In this document: positions 7,430 to 15,034 of the stretch, in pieces
How the letters are laid out: each line of letters opens with the position of its first letter
How positions within the stretch are numbered: position 1 is the stretch's first letter
From: Gammaproteobacteria bacterium
GTDB lineage: Bacteria; Pseudomonadota; Gammaproteobacteria; GCA-001735895
Direction of reading: 5' to 3'
Assembly (NCBI GenBank): GCA_029882955.1
Contig: JAOUJX010000034.1
Coordinates: 1-17,612, forward strand
Length of the DNA stretch: 17,612 nucleotides
The notes under the pieces: generated by a model
Told to the model about the DNA's origin: nothing
Databases searched by the model: none
What the model saw: the letters and a program-made list of their open reading frames with translations, nothing else
Position numbers and translations under genes: made by a program

Positions 7430-8352
7430 GTGATATGCTCCTGCATGTAATAGCTGTAAATATCGTCTAGCCGTGGCGGGATAATATCGATATTTTTTAC
7501 GGTATCGCCCAGTTCTGCAATGCGTCTAATGATGATCATTTTGTCGTCGTTCACGCATTCCAGATTCACGCTATGGCCATTCACCTGCGAAATACCACTG
7601 TTATCACCCAGGTGCTCGGCAAGACGACTGGTCTGCCCTTCTGCCACCGTGATTCGCATCTTTATAGGCAATGCCGTCTGCTCGCCTAATTCTGTCAAGC
7701 TTCCACAAGCCAGTAGATGGCCGCTTTTCATCATGGCAATACGATCAACGCGAGTCTCAAACGCATTCAGTGCATGAGAAGAGATCAGAGAAGTTGTTCC
7801 CTTTGCCTGCATGTCACCAATTATGTTGTAAAAATGTTGTCGTAATGACGGATCAAGCCCTGTAGTTGGCTCATCAAGTAATAATAATTTCGGATCACCA
7901 AGTAAAGCCTGCGCGAGACCCAACCTCTGACGCATGCCCTTGGAATAGGTCTGGACACGCTGATTCGCTGCCGTCTGCAGACCGACTCGTTCCAGCAAAT
8001 CGTTACACTGTTTAACCGGACAGCCTTTTAGCCTGGCATAAAACGTCAATACTTCTTTGCCTGTCATGGCCTGCTGAAACGCGACTAGTTCCGGTAAAAA
8101 ACCGAGTTGCCCGCGACTAACTACCGAGGAAACACGGGTTGGATCATCGCCGAGTACCCGCAACTTCCCTCCATTCGCTCGAGTCAGACCAAGAATCAGC
8201 TTCATCAAGGTTGTTTTACCGGCTCCGTTATGGCCGACCAGCAGCAGACACTCGCCCTGTTTGATTGTCAGGTCGACATCGTTCACCACAACTTTATCGC
8301 CATAGCGTTTCACCACGCCCTCTAATTCGATGGCGGCCTGTTTATTTTTCAT
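7426..8352 (-). CDS. nosF: NosF, ABC ATPase for NosZ maturation
   Basis: Cytoplasmic ATPase of the NosDFY machine that helps supply sulfur or drive assembly of the CuZ site of NosZ. It has 308 residues. Walker A is GHNGAGKTT (40-48), the signature YSKGMRQ (136-142) carries SKGMRQ in place of LSGGQ as is usual in this subgroup, Walker B is LLLLDEP (156-162), and the switch His is H193 in SSHAL. The segment GFLPE (84-88) sits where the Q-loop is expected. A C-terminal extension of about 90 residues follows the ATPase core. ATG 8352 lies within the last codons of nosD (11-bp overlap), and its stop overlaps the nosY start by 4 bp, so the proteins are likely made in coupled amounts. The Shine-Dalgarno is weak, which suits coupling. 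Confidence 0.95.
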   Translation of the reverse strand: MKNKQAAIELEGVVKRYGDKVVVNDVDLTIKQGECLLLVGHNGAGKTTLMKLILGLTRANGGKLRVLGDDPTRVSSVVSRGQLGFLPELVAFQQAMTGKEVLTFYARLKGCPVKQCNDLLERVGLQTAANQRVQTYSKGMRQRLGLAQALLGDPKLLLLDEPTTGLDPSLRQHFYNIIGDMQAKGTTSLISSHALNAFETRVDRIAMMKSGHLLACGSLTELGEQTALPIKMRITVAEGQTSRLAEHLGDNSGISQVNGHSVNLECVNDDKMIIIRRIAELGDTVKNIDIIPPRLDDIYSYYMQEHIT

Positions 8353-9628
8353 ATTGAGATAACGTCATGGTTGGACTATCCATCAGCGGTGCACTGTCGG
8401 TGACACCACCCGGATATAACGAGGGAAATTCGGACTGCGCCCAGCGTAATAACTGAGTTGCAGGACTATTCAGCAACAACTTCGCCAGCGGATGTCGCCA
8501 GATAATCTGGTCGACCATGTCGTTAGGATGATAGGGGCGATCCGCGATGCCATCGTTGTTCATATCGTAGGCCAGATTATCGCTCCAGAAATTACCCTGC
8601 CCGTTTGCCGACCATTCTATGTAGCGGGTGCCAACATATTTCACCTGCGTGCGATTATCGATAAAGCTGTTGCCGGAAATGACATTCTTTTCAGACCCCG
8701 CGGTAAAGTGAATACCAATATCGCAGGCCTCGAAATGGTTGCCATCGAAGGTGTTGAAATTGGCATTGTAGATAAACACACATTTTTCAGTTGAACCCAA
8801 TACCGTGTTTTCACGGAAACTCGAATAGTTAACGAAGTTAAGAAACAGGCCCCGATCACGCGCAGCATCGGTCGAATTGCCGAATACCTGAAGATTATCC
8901 GAGTACATCAAGGCAAACGCACTGTGGTTACCAATCGATACATTACCGCTTACCTCACTGTGATTGGTATACATGTAATGAATGGCAAAACGCATGTCCT
9001 GAAAATGATTATTTCTGAAGATATTATTCCGGCTACTGGTCACAAAAATACCGTCGCGGCCATAGCGTAAGCGATTATCTTCGACGATAGCGCCGGGAGA
9101 GTTCCAGATATGCACGCCGTTACCGCGTTCATTCATATGCCGGTTACGACTACCATAGATCGTGTTTTTTCTTACCCTGGCATTTACCGGACCCTTGAGA
9201 TAAACACCGATCAGATTACCTTCCAGGTGATTCAATTCTATCAGCGCGTTTTCAGCCGCTTCGGTGACGAATATGCCGCTATCTTCGGTGGCGAGGCTAT
9301 CGCCCGAATTCCTGATTGTCAGCCCTCTGATTTCTACATTAGCAGCATTGACTGTGATTACCCGCCCGCTTCCATTGCCATCAATGATACTGCCTTCTCC
9401 GCCTTCCAAAATAAGCGGTTTATCAATACTAACGGAACCACGATAAACTCCGGCGTCGAGAACCAGCCTGGCTCCCGGCTGCGCCTTGTCTATCGCGTTC
9501 TGTAAAGTATTTAGACCTTCCTCAGCAGCAACTAATACAGGCAAAACCACAGACACAAGGATTAAACCGATAACTATTCGACGAATAGCGGCCGGTCTTA
9601 AAAAAATCCCTGTGCTGTGGTTGCTCAT
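8342..9628 (-). CDS. nosD: NosD, periplasmic copper/NosZ maturation protein
   Basis: Periplasmic component of the NosDFY complex, which interacts with NosZ during copper-sulfur site assembly. It has 428 residues. A signal peptide (about 13-35, ending VLVAAEEG) is followed by a right-handed parallel beta-helix made of CASH/PbH1 repeats; turn segments such as NHLEGNLIGVYL, NRLRYGRDGIF, NSFIDNRTQVKY and repeated N-x-F/I-x-x-N steps are visible across about 90-350. Near the C-terminus NFWSDNLAYDMNNDGIADRPY matches the family-typical closing motif. I chose ATG 9628; a GTG directly before it (9631) could also start and would add one Met. It begins within 4 bp of the nosZ stop with no clear Shine-Dalgarno, which suggests coupled translation, and its 3' end overlaps nosF. 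Confidence 0.95.
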   Translation of the reverse strand: MSNHSTGIFLRPAAIRRIVIGLILVSVVLPVLVAAEEGLNTLQNAIDKAQPGARLVLDAGVYRGSVSIDKPLILEGGEGSIIDGNGSGRVITVNAANVEIRGLTIRNSGDSLATEDSGIFVTEAAENALIELNHLEGNLIGVYLKGPVNARVRKNTIYGSRNRHMNERGNGVHIWNSPGAIVEDNRLRYGRDGIFVTSSRNNIFRNNHFQDMRFAIHYMYTNHSEVSGNVSIGNHSAFALMYSDNLQVFGNSTDAARDRGLFLNFVNYSSFRENTVLGSTEKCVFIYNANFNTFDGNHFEACDIGIHFTAGSEKNVISGNSFIDNRTQVKYVGTRYIEWSANGQGNFWSDNLAYDMNNDGIADRPYHPNDMVDQIIWRHPLAKLLLNSPATQLLRWAQSEFPSLYPGGVTDSAPLMDSPTMTLSQYEK

Positions 9629-9631
9629 CAC

Positions 9632-11551
9632 TTAAGCCGGTTCGACCAGCATCCGTCCGCGCATTTCCATATGCAAAGCATGGCAGAACCACTGGCAATA
9701 GAACCAGTGAACGCCAGCGCGATCCGCTTTAAATGTGACCGATGCAGTCGCCTGCGGGCCAACCTCCATGACAACACCATAATTAGCCAGGGTGAAGCCA
9801 TGTGTGAGGTCATCGATTTGATCGTTATTCGAAATAATAACAGTCACTTCATCACCCTGTTTGACGGTAAACTTTTCCATACTGAATAGAGGTGCGACCG
9901 AGTACATATAGATCCGTACCTTGTTACCATCACGAATGATTTTAGAGTCTTCTCCCAATGTGATGCCGTCTTTCGCCGCCTGAGCACTGGCATCGGCCCA
10001 CATCCTGTCGCCTTTCGTCCATATCGAATCAGGGTTAACACGATCAGTGCGTACGATGATGCAATCGTGGGGTTCCGCAAAAGTCGGTCCATCGTGCATC
10101 AGCTTCATCTGGTCTCCCGTGATATCGATGAGCTGCTCGTTCTCCGGTTTCAGTGGACCTACATTGATGTAGCGATCCTTGGAAAACTTGTTAAGCGATA
10201 CCAGCCATTTACCATCGGCCTCTTTGGTTTCGCCCATCGAAGTATGGTTATGACCGGGTTGATAATGCACGTCAAGTTTGTCCAGAATAGGATTAACATT
10301 TTTGCCATTGTACGCATCAATGGCTTTCTGGATATTCCATTTCACCGCCTGACTGTCGAGGAAGAGCGTGGTATAGGCATTTCCCTTGCCATCGAAGGCA
10401 GTGTGTAACGGGCCGAGGCCGAGCTCCGGTTCTGCGACAACTGCATCGCGTGGTTTAATTTTATCCTTAAACAAATCGGGCAATCGAGTAACATCGATGA
10501 CGGTTACAGTCGGTGAAAGCTTGCCATTGATCATCACATGCCGCCCGTCAGGTGCGGTATTAACACCATGAGGACTATTCGATACCGGAATATATCGTGT
10601 ATATTTTGAGCCCTTGCGCCCGTCTATGACCGGTACCCCTTTCATCATTGTGTAGTCGCCGCTCTTCACCGCCCCTTCGATAGCCTTGATATCGAACACC
10701 ACCGCCCAGTCCTGCTCACTGGAAGTCATACCCGTCAGATTGACAGCCCCCTCACTGTTATAACAGCTCGAAATGGCATACAGACCCTGATAGTCCGCGT
10801 CGACATTATCGAGATTACCATCGACCATTACCTGCCAGGCTACTTCCATTTTGTCGCCATCGATGGCCGAGAAGATTGCGTGATATTTTTCTGGTTCATC
10901 CAGTATGCTGCCATCATTGGGAAGCGGCACACGATGCTCACCATTGGCAAATACATAACCGGTGCGCGGATACTTTTGTGGTCGTAGGCCGTGTATATCC
11001 GAAGCATTCGGTATCTCGATAATCTTGTCGCACTTCATCACATCACAACGTACGCGGGCTACCCGGGTATTGGCCTTGTCGTTCATGAACAGATAGCGAC
11101 CATCATAGGTACCATCGGTAAACGACATATGCGGATGATGCAGATCGCCGTTTTGATAAACCCCACCGCGAGTTTTGAGGAATTCTTTTGTCTCCGGCAA
11201 CAGACCCTCTGTCATAATCTTACGGCTCTCGTTAGTAATACCCCAGCCCGATGCGCTACAAATATTAAACACCGGCACGCGCATCAGTTCGCGCATCGAC
11301 GGAATACCCAGGATACGTAGTTCACCAGCCTGGCCACTACTCCAGAAACCATAGTAGTCATCGAGATCACCCGGTGCCACTTCTGAACTGCCAGATGCAG
11401 CCTGCGCCGATTGCGGCATTAACATTGTGCCACCCGTCACAGTAGCCAAACCGCCAACACCAGCAAGTGCTGCTACCTTAGTAGAATTACTCAACAGTTC
11501 CCGGCGAGAAATGTTATCCGGTTCTATATTTTCAGTTTTCTTTTTAGTCAT
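9632..11551 (-). CDS. nosZ: NosZ, nitrous oxide reductase (clade I, Tat type)
   Basis: Periplasmic homodimeric enzyme that reduces N2O to N2, the last step of denitrification. It has 639 residues. The Tat signal has SRRELL (15-20) and a likely cleavage after AQA (about 49-51), so this is clade I. A seven-bladed propeller carries the CuZ ligands H138, H139, H187, H328, H383, H434 and H495. The C-terminal cupredoxin domain carries the CuA ligands H584, C619, W621 (carbonyl), C623, H627 and M630. All thirteen are present, with spacing that tracks the Pseudomonas stutzeri enzyme closely, so the enzyme should be active. The start at 11551 is backed by GGAG seven bases upstream. It lies 90 bp after nosR with no obvious second promoter, and just ahead of nosD. 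Confidence 0.98.
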   Translation of the reverse strand: MTKKKTENIEPDNISRRELLSNSTKVAALAGVGGLATVTGGTMLMPQSAQAASGSSEVAPGDLDDYYGFWSSGQAGELRILGIPSMRELMRVPVFNICSASGWGITNESRKIMTEGLLPETKEFLKTRGGVYQNGDLHHPHMSFTDGTYDGRYLFMNDKANTRVARVRCDVMKCDKIIEIPNASDIHGLRPQKYPRTGYVFANGEHRVPLPNDGSILDEPEKYHAIFSAIDGDKMEVAWQVMVDGNLDNVDADYQGLYAISSCYNSEGAVNLTGMTSSEQDWAVVFDIKAIEGAVKSGDYTMMKGVPVIDGRKGSKYTRYIPVSNSPHGVNTAPDGRHVMINGKLSPTVTVIDVTRLPDLFKDKIKPRDAVVAEPELGLGPLHTAFDGKGNAYTTLFLDSQAVKWNIQKAIDAYNGKNVNPILDKLDVHYQPGHNHTSMGETKEADGKWLVSLNKFSKDRYINVGPLKPENEQLIDITGDQMKLMHDGPTFAEPHDCIIVRTDRVNPDSIWTKGDRMWADASAQAAKDGITLGEDSKIIRDGNKVRIYMYSVAPLFSMEKFTVKQGDEVTVIISNNDQIDDLTHGFTLANYGVVMEVGPQATASVTFKADRAGVHWFYCQWFCHALHMEMRGRMLVEPA

Positions 11552-11641
11552 GTCTTACTCCAGTTTTAAAGTTTCTGTTTGAGTTTTATCCCTCGTATAG
11601 ACAGGATGCCGTGTCTTACCTTTTAATCGCTTCTATCTCTG

Positions 11642-13888
11642 CTACTTCTTATCTCCGACCAGACCGGTTTCAGCCTTGATGTCGATAACCATTTGTGTCA
11701 GATTCTGATTATTGCTGGCTGCTGCGCGGGCTTCCCGGCGTTCTCGCTTTTCGCGTTTCTGGATCATCACCGGGCAAACCTGACTATCGAAATACATCAC
11801 CTGGCAGTGCAGACAGTAGAGGCATTCGTTGGTATTGATATTCCCCTCAGGGTGAATCGCGCCGACCATACAATCGTTATAACAACGTTGGCATGGCTCA
11901 CCGCAATCCTTATATCGTTTTAACCACTTAAAGATTCGTAACTGGCCTGGTATAGCCAGCGCCGCACCCAATGGACAAATGTAACGACAGTAGAATCGTT
12001 CGATAAATAAACCGGCGATCAAAAGCACAACGGCAAACAGCACATAAGGCCATTCACGCATGAACTTCAGAATGATGCCGGTCTTGAAGGGCTCTACCTC
12101 GGCCAGGCGTTCAGCCCACTCGAGCGAATGCAGGGAAAACCCGAACAGCACCAGGAAGACGATGTATTTCAAGGCCCATAGCCGCTCATGTAATCCCCAT
12201 GGCAATCTTTTTTGCGGAATTTTTAGTATCTTGCCGAGCTTATTGAGCAATTCCTGTAAGGCGCCGAATGGACAAAGCCAACCGCAAAAAGCACCGCGCC
12301 CCCACAGCAACAAAGATGCCGCAACCGAGCTCCAGAGGATGAAAATCGATGGCTCCATAAGGAAATACTCCCAGTCGAAGCCTGAGACCACAGCGTTAGC
12401 GACGGTGAGAATATTTACTACCGAGAGCTGGGCATTGGCGTAAAAGCCAATACCGAACAGAGTGAAAAGCAAAAAGCCGACGCGGATCCTATCGGTCAGT
12501 TTCGGATGTCTGGCGAGTTCATCCTGGAAGAAAAAAATCACCGTTAATACCATCAACGCCAACGATAGAATGACGATATGCGGGATCTTGCTCAGCCACA
12601 TTTTCTGCCACAGCGGGGTCTCGGCTCCGGAGAATTCAGCTTCCTGCGATGTCTGAGCAAGCACCGGTGCTGCCTGTAGGTATTTATTGGGTAAGCGGTA
12701 ATCCAGCTTAAATGTTTGAAAGGCCTTGCTAGTCGGTCCCGTTGCCCGACCTACTAACAATTCCAGCTGCCAGGGCAGAGTCGGATCGAACCCCAGTTCG
12801 ACCGGAATACGAAACAGATCCACGTCCTGGAAGTCCGTTGCTCCATCAGCAGCTATGCGGCGCAGGCGCTTATGGTGATAATCATGGAACCGAACCGAGA
12901 TATCCCCCTGAATTAACTGGAAGCGATCGAAAATGCCACCGCGTACATACCCCGAGCCCTTAAACGAGTAGCGTCCGTTAGCAGCCAGCATAATGGCCTG
13001 CTGACCTGGTTGAAGTTTACCTTTCAAATTACTGTATTCCGGCCCTCCAAGCATGCTACGACCGATGCTCGGAACCGACACCAGACCGGCGTATAACTCT
13101 ATAAAGGATTCATCACCAGGGCCTTGCTCGGGCTGATCGATCGCAGGAATATTGCCGGATTGCTCAAAAGCAGCATTAACTTCGTCCAGGGTAATCTTTA
13201 GACGCCGCACCGAACCATCACTGATCAGACTAATCCAGTCCTGGTCGGCATCTAAATCCTGATTGACGACATAGACGGGGCCCGTGACTTTGCGTTCAGG
13301 CTTGAGTCCGGCCAGACCATAGGCCCGCGCTACCTTGATACTGCTTCGGATAATTGTGTCGTCCATCACCATGACCGTAACCGTTGCACCGGATACAGCA
13401 TCTACTTGATGATCGGTCTCCAGGCCACTGGCAAATATTGCCACGTTCATGCCAATATATTTATCAAGTACCGCCACGATTTGCTCTTCGGGTATACCGA
13501 TCAGTACGATTGGTTCGTGATGTTCAAGCAGAATCACGTTACGGATCACCGCCTGCATATCGAGGGCAATCACCATGTGAATCGGCTGACCGGAATAACC
13601 CGTGGAATTGACATAGTCCGAGTTTACGAACACATAGCCCAGTTGCTCACTACCCTTGAATACCGGTATCACCGGGGGGCTGCCCTCGATATCACCGAGG
13701 CGATTCGCTCCCGGAAAGACTTCCTGAGGATTTAGTTCCGAAACAAATCGTGGCAGTACTAGTTCTGAATCAGCAATCGCACTTGATAATGGAGTGATTA
13801 AACCGCCAAGCAGAATAAAGCCAACTAACAACCGGGCTATTGTGACGAAAGGCCTGGCCGCCTTTTGCTTGCTTTTCATTTTCAACAT
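11642..13888 (-). CDS. nosR: NosR, polytopic flavo-iron-sulfur protein for N2O reduction
   Basis: Inner-membrane protein required for nosZ expression and for electron delivery to NosZ. Counting from ATG 13888 gives 748 residues: an N-terminal hydrophobic export segment (about 15-37), periplasmic FMN-binding domain with the flavinylation motif SGATVT (166-171, likely Thr169), a periplasmic beta-rich part, five or six transmembrane helices from about 434, the cytoplasmic loop motifs CGWLCP (535-540) and CRYICP (634-639), and a C-terminal 8-Cys ferredoxin region (C662, C666, C669, C673; C689, C692, C695, C705). The start is uncertain. ATG 13879 is equally good and has GGA eight bases ahead. The frame also opens at TTG 13936, but that codon lies inside an FNR-type box and is rejected. 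ApbE, needed to attach FMN, is not in the window. Confidence 0.95.
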   Translation of the reverse strand: MLKMKSKQKAARPFVTIARLLVGFILLGGLITPLSSAIADSELVLPRFVSELNPQEVFPGANRLGDIEGSPPVIPVFKGSEQLGYVFVNSDYVNSTGYSGQPIHMVIALDMQAVIRNVILLEHHEPIVLIGIPEEQIVAVLDKYIGMNVAIFASGLETDHQVDAVSGATVTVMVMDDTIIRSSIKVARAYGLAGLKPERKVTGPVYVVNQDLDADQDWISLISDGSVRRLKITLDEVNAAFEQSGNIPAIDQPEQGPGDESFIELYAGLVSVPSIGRSMLGGPEYSNLKGKLQPGQQAIMLAANGRYSFKGSGYVRGGIFDRFQLIQGDISVRFHDYHHKRLRRIAADGATDFQDVDLFRIPVELGFDPTLPWQLELLVGRATGPTSKAFQTFKLDYRLPNKYLQAAPVLAQTSQEAEFSGAETPLWQKMWLSKIPHIVILSLALMVLTVIFFFQDELARHPKLTDRIRVGFLLFTLFGIGFYANAQLSVVNILTVANAVVSGFDWEYFLMEPSIFILWSSVAASLLLWGRGAFCGWLCPFGALQELLNKLGKILKIPQKRLPWGLHERLWALKYIVFLVLFGFSLHSLEWAERLAEVEPFKTGIILKFMREWPYVLFAVVLLIAGLFIERFYCRYICPLGAALAIPGQLRIFKWLKRYKDCGEPCQRCYNDCMVGAIHPEGNINTNECLYCLHCQVMYFDSQVCPVMIQKREKRERREARAAASNNQNLTQMVIDIKAETGLVGDKK

Positions 13889-13922
13889 CCAGACAGGGTA
13901 ACAATGGCCCCAGGAAAGCTCC

Positions 13923-13936
13923 TTGATTAAGGTCAA
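13923..13936 (-). promoter_or_regulatory. FNR/DNR-type operator upstream of nosR
   Basis: TTGATTAAGGTCAA on the plus strand; on the minus strand it reads TTGAC-N4-ATCAA. It matches the Crp/FNR-family consensus TTGAT-N4-ATCAA at nine of ten fixed positions. A class II activator site (centre -41.5) would place the transcript start at 13888, with TACCCT at 13895-13900 as a plausible -10 (three of six bases match). It fits control of the operon by FNR (low oxygen) or DNR/NnrR (NO); which one cannot be told from the site. Confidence 0.8.
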
Positions 13937-14038
13937 ATTACTTAAGTTGGCAGGCTGAAGTTCACATGCTTAAGAGGATCGAAATGAAATGAAAGGAAAC
14001 TTTTCTGCTAAATGGACTGATTTTGATAAATATTCCAG

Positions 14039-14920
14039 TCATATCTCCAAACTTAGCAACCAGTCCCTGAAGGCCTTCACTGCAGGATTCTTCAAATGCG
14101 CTGACGGACAGACAACATAGTAGGCAAAGTCATTACTCAGTATCGCATCGAAGGGCTTGACCAGACGCCCCGATTCGAGCAGGTCATCGACAAAGGTCGC
14201 CGAACCTAGCGCCACACCCTGCCCGTCTACTGCAGCCTGTATCAATACATTGGTGTCATCGATAATCGTTCCTTTGTTGGCATTAATATCGGCTAATCCA
14301 GCCAGTTTTAACCAGTCTTTCCAGCATTCATAATTGGCATCGTGTAACAGTGTGTAATATCTCAGGTTATCTATTTCCGTGAGCGGTTTGTCGTTCTCCA
14401 GAAACCCCGGCGTACAGACCGGGAAAAAGTCCAGGCTGAGTAAGGGTTCTGCGATAACTCCCGGCCAGCCGCCCTTACCATAGGTCACCGCGATATCTAT
14501 TTCCTCACGGTCAAAGTCTACTGCCGGGTGAGCGTTATACAAACAAAGATCGATTTCCGGATATTGATGCCAGAAATATTTAAGCCTGGGAGATAACCAT
14601 TTTGCGGCAAAAGATGGTGCCAGACGTACACTAATCATACGGCTGGTTTGTTCTTTTCTTAGCGCTGCAACCGCGCTGGATACCTTGTCGAATGCTTCTA
14701 TGACTTCGGGTAGCAGGACTTTGCCCTGCTCGGTCAACGCCAGTCTTCTCGGGTATCGCACAAAAAGCGACACCCCAAGATCATCTTCAATCACCTTGAT
14801 CTGGTGACTGACCGCAGCCTGTGTGACATTGAGTTCTTTTGCAGCCCGTGTGAAACTTAGCAAACGGCCTGCAGCTTCAAAGCATTTAAGACTATTGAGT
14901 GGTGGTAAACGTCGAGCCAT
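14039..14920 (-). CDS. LysR-family regulator, GcvA-like
   Basis: A 293-residue LysR-type transcription factor. The N-terminal winged HTH (about 5-65) has the helix-turn-helix FTRAAKELNVTQAAVSHQIK (23-42), with the LPPLNSLKCFEAA opening and AVSHQIK typical of the GcvA subgroup. The effector-binding domain covers about 92-290 and includes DIAVTYGKGGWPG and DGQGVALG segments also seen in GcvA-like proteins. The GcvA subgroup contains regulators of the glycine cleavage system and many of unknown effector. It is transcribed away from the MttB-like gene, with 114 bp between the starts, the classic layout for a LysR factor controlling a divergent operon. The likely effector is a substrate or product of that pathway, such as glycine or a methylated glycine; this is inference. 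The start at 14920 has only a weak Shine-Dalgarno. It is followed at 150 bp by nosR on the same strand, without a clear terminator. Confidence 0.93.
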   Translation of the reverse strand: MARRLPPLNSLKCFEAAGRLLSFTRAAKELNVTQAAVSHQIKVIEDDLGVSLFVRYPRRLALTEQGKVLLPEVIEAFDKVSSAVAALRKEQTSRMISVRLAPSFAAKWLSPRLKYFWHQYPEIDLCLYNAHPAVDFDREEIDIAVTYGKGGWPGVIAEPLLSLDFFPVCTPGFLENDKPLTEIDNLRYYTLLHDANYECWKDWLKLAGLADINANKGTIIDDTNVLIQAAVDGQGVALGSATFVDDLLESGRLVKPFDAILSNDFAYYVVCPSAHLKNPAVKAFRDWLLSLEI

Positions 14921-14934
14921 AATACCAATCTATG

Positions 14935-14949
14935 ATTATATTTTCTAAT
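14935..14949. promoter_or_regulatory. LysR-type binding box (T-N11-A dyad)
   Basis: ATTA, seven bases, TAAT: a perfect interrupted dyad containing the LysR T-N11-A core. It lies 15 bp upstream of the LysR start, and its centre (14942) is about -65 from the transcript start predicted for the MttB-like gene, the usual place of a LysR recognition site. Binding also near its own start would allow autorepression. Confidence 0.6.
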
Positions 14950-14971
14950 GCATGCTATAAAAATTAATCGT

Positions 14972-15000
14972 TTGAATCCATCATTTTCTCACCCCAGAAT
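14972..15000 (+). promoter_or_regulatory. Sigma70-like promoter for the MttB-like operon
   Basis: TTGAAT (14972-14977), a 17-bp spacer, then CAGAAT (14995-15000). Four of six bases match consensus at each element and the spacing is optimal. The expected transcript start is near 15007, leaving a leader of about 28 bases before ATG 15035. The sub-consensus elements suit an activator-dependent promoter. Confidence 0.55.
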
Positions 15001-15034
15001 GTCCGCTCTTATTTATCCAGCTTGAGGCTAAACA

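Noticed and set aside
9632..13888. Long open frames antisense to nosZ and nosR
   Set aside because: They lack ribosome-binding sites and recognisable domains, and are explained by the codon bias of the real genes on the other strand.
13889..13936. Extension of nosR to the TTG at 13936 (764 residues)
   Set aside because: The TTG is part of the FNR-type box, the added residues do not look like the start of an exported domain, and no Shine-Dalgarno precedes it.
14023..14027. Second FNR site (TTGAT) upstream of nosR
   Set aside because: Only the left half site matches; the right half differs at two of five positions and it lies far from the promoter.
14014..14040. Terminator hairpin after the LysR gene
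   Set aside because: Only a 5-bp GACTG/CAGTC stem with a long loop and no T tract.
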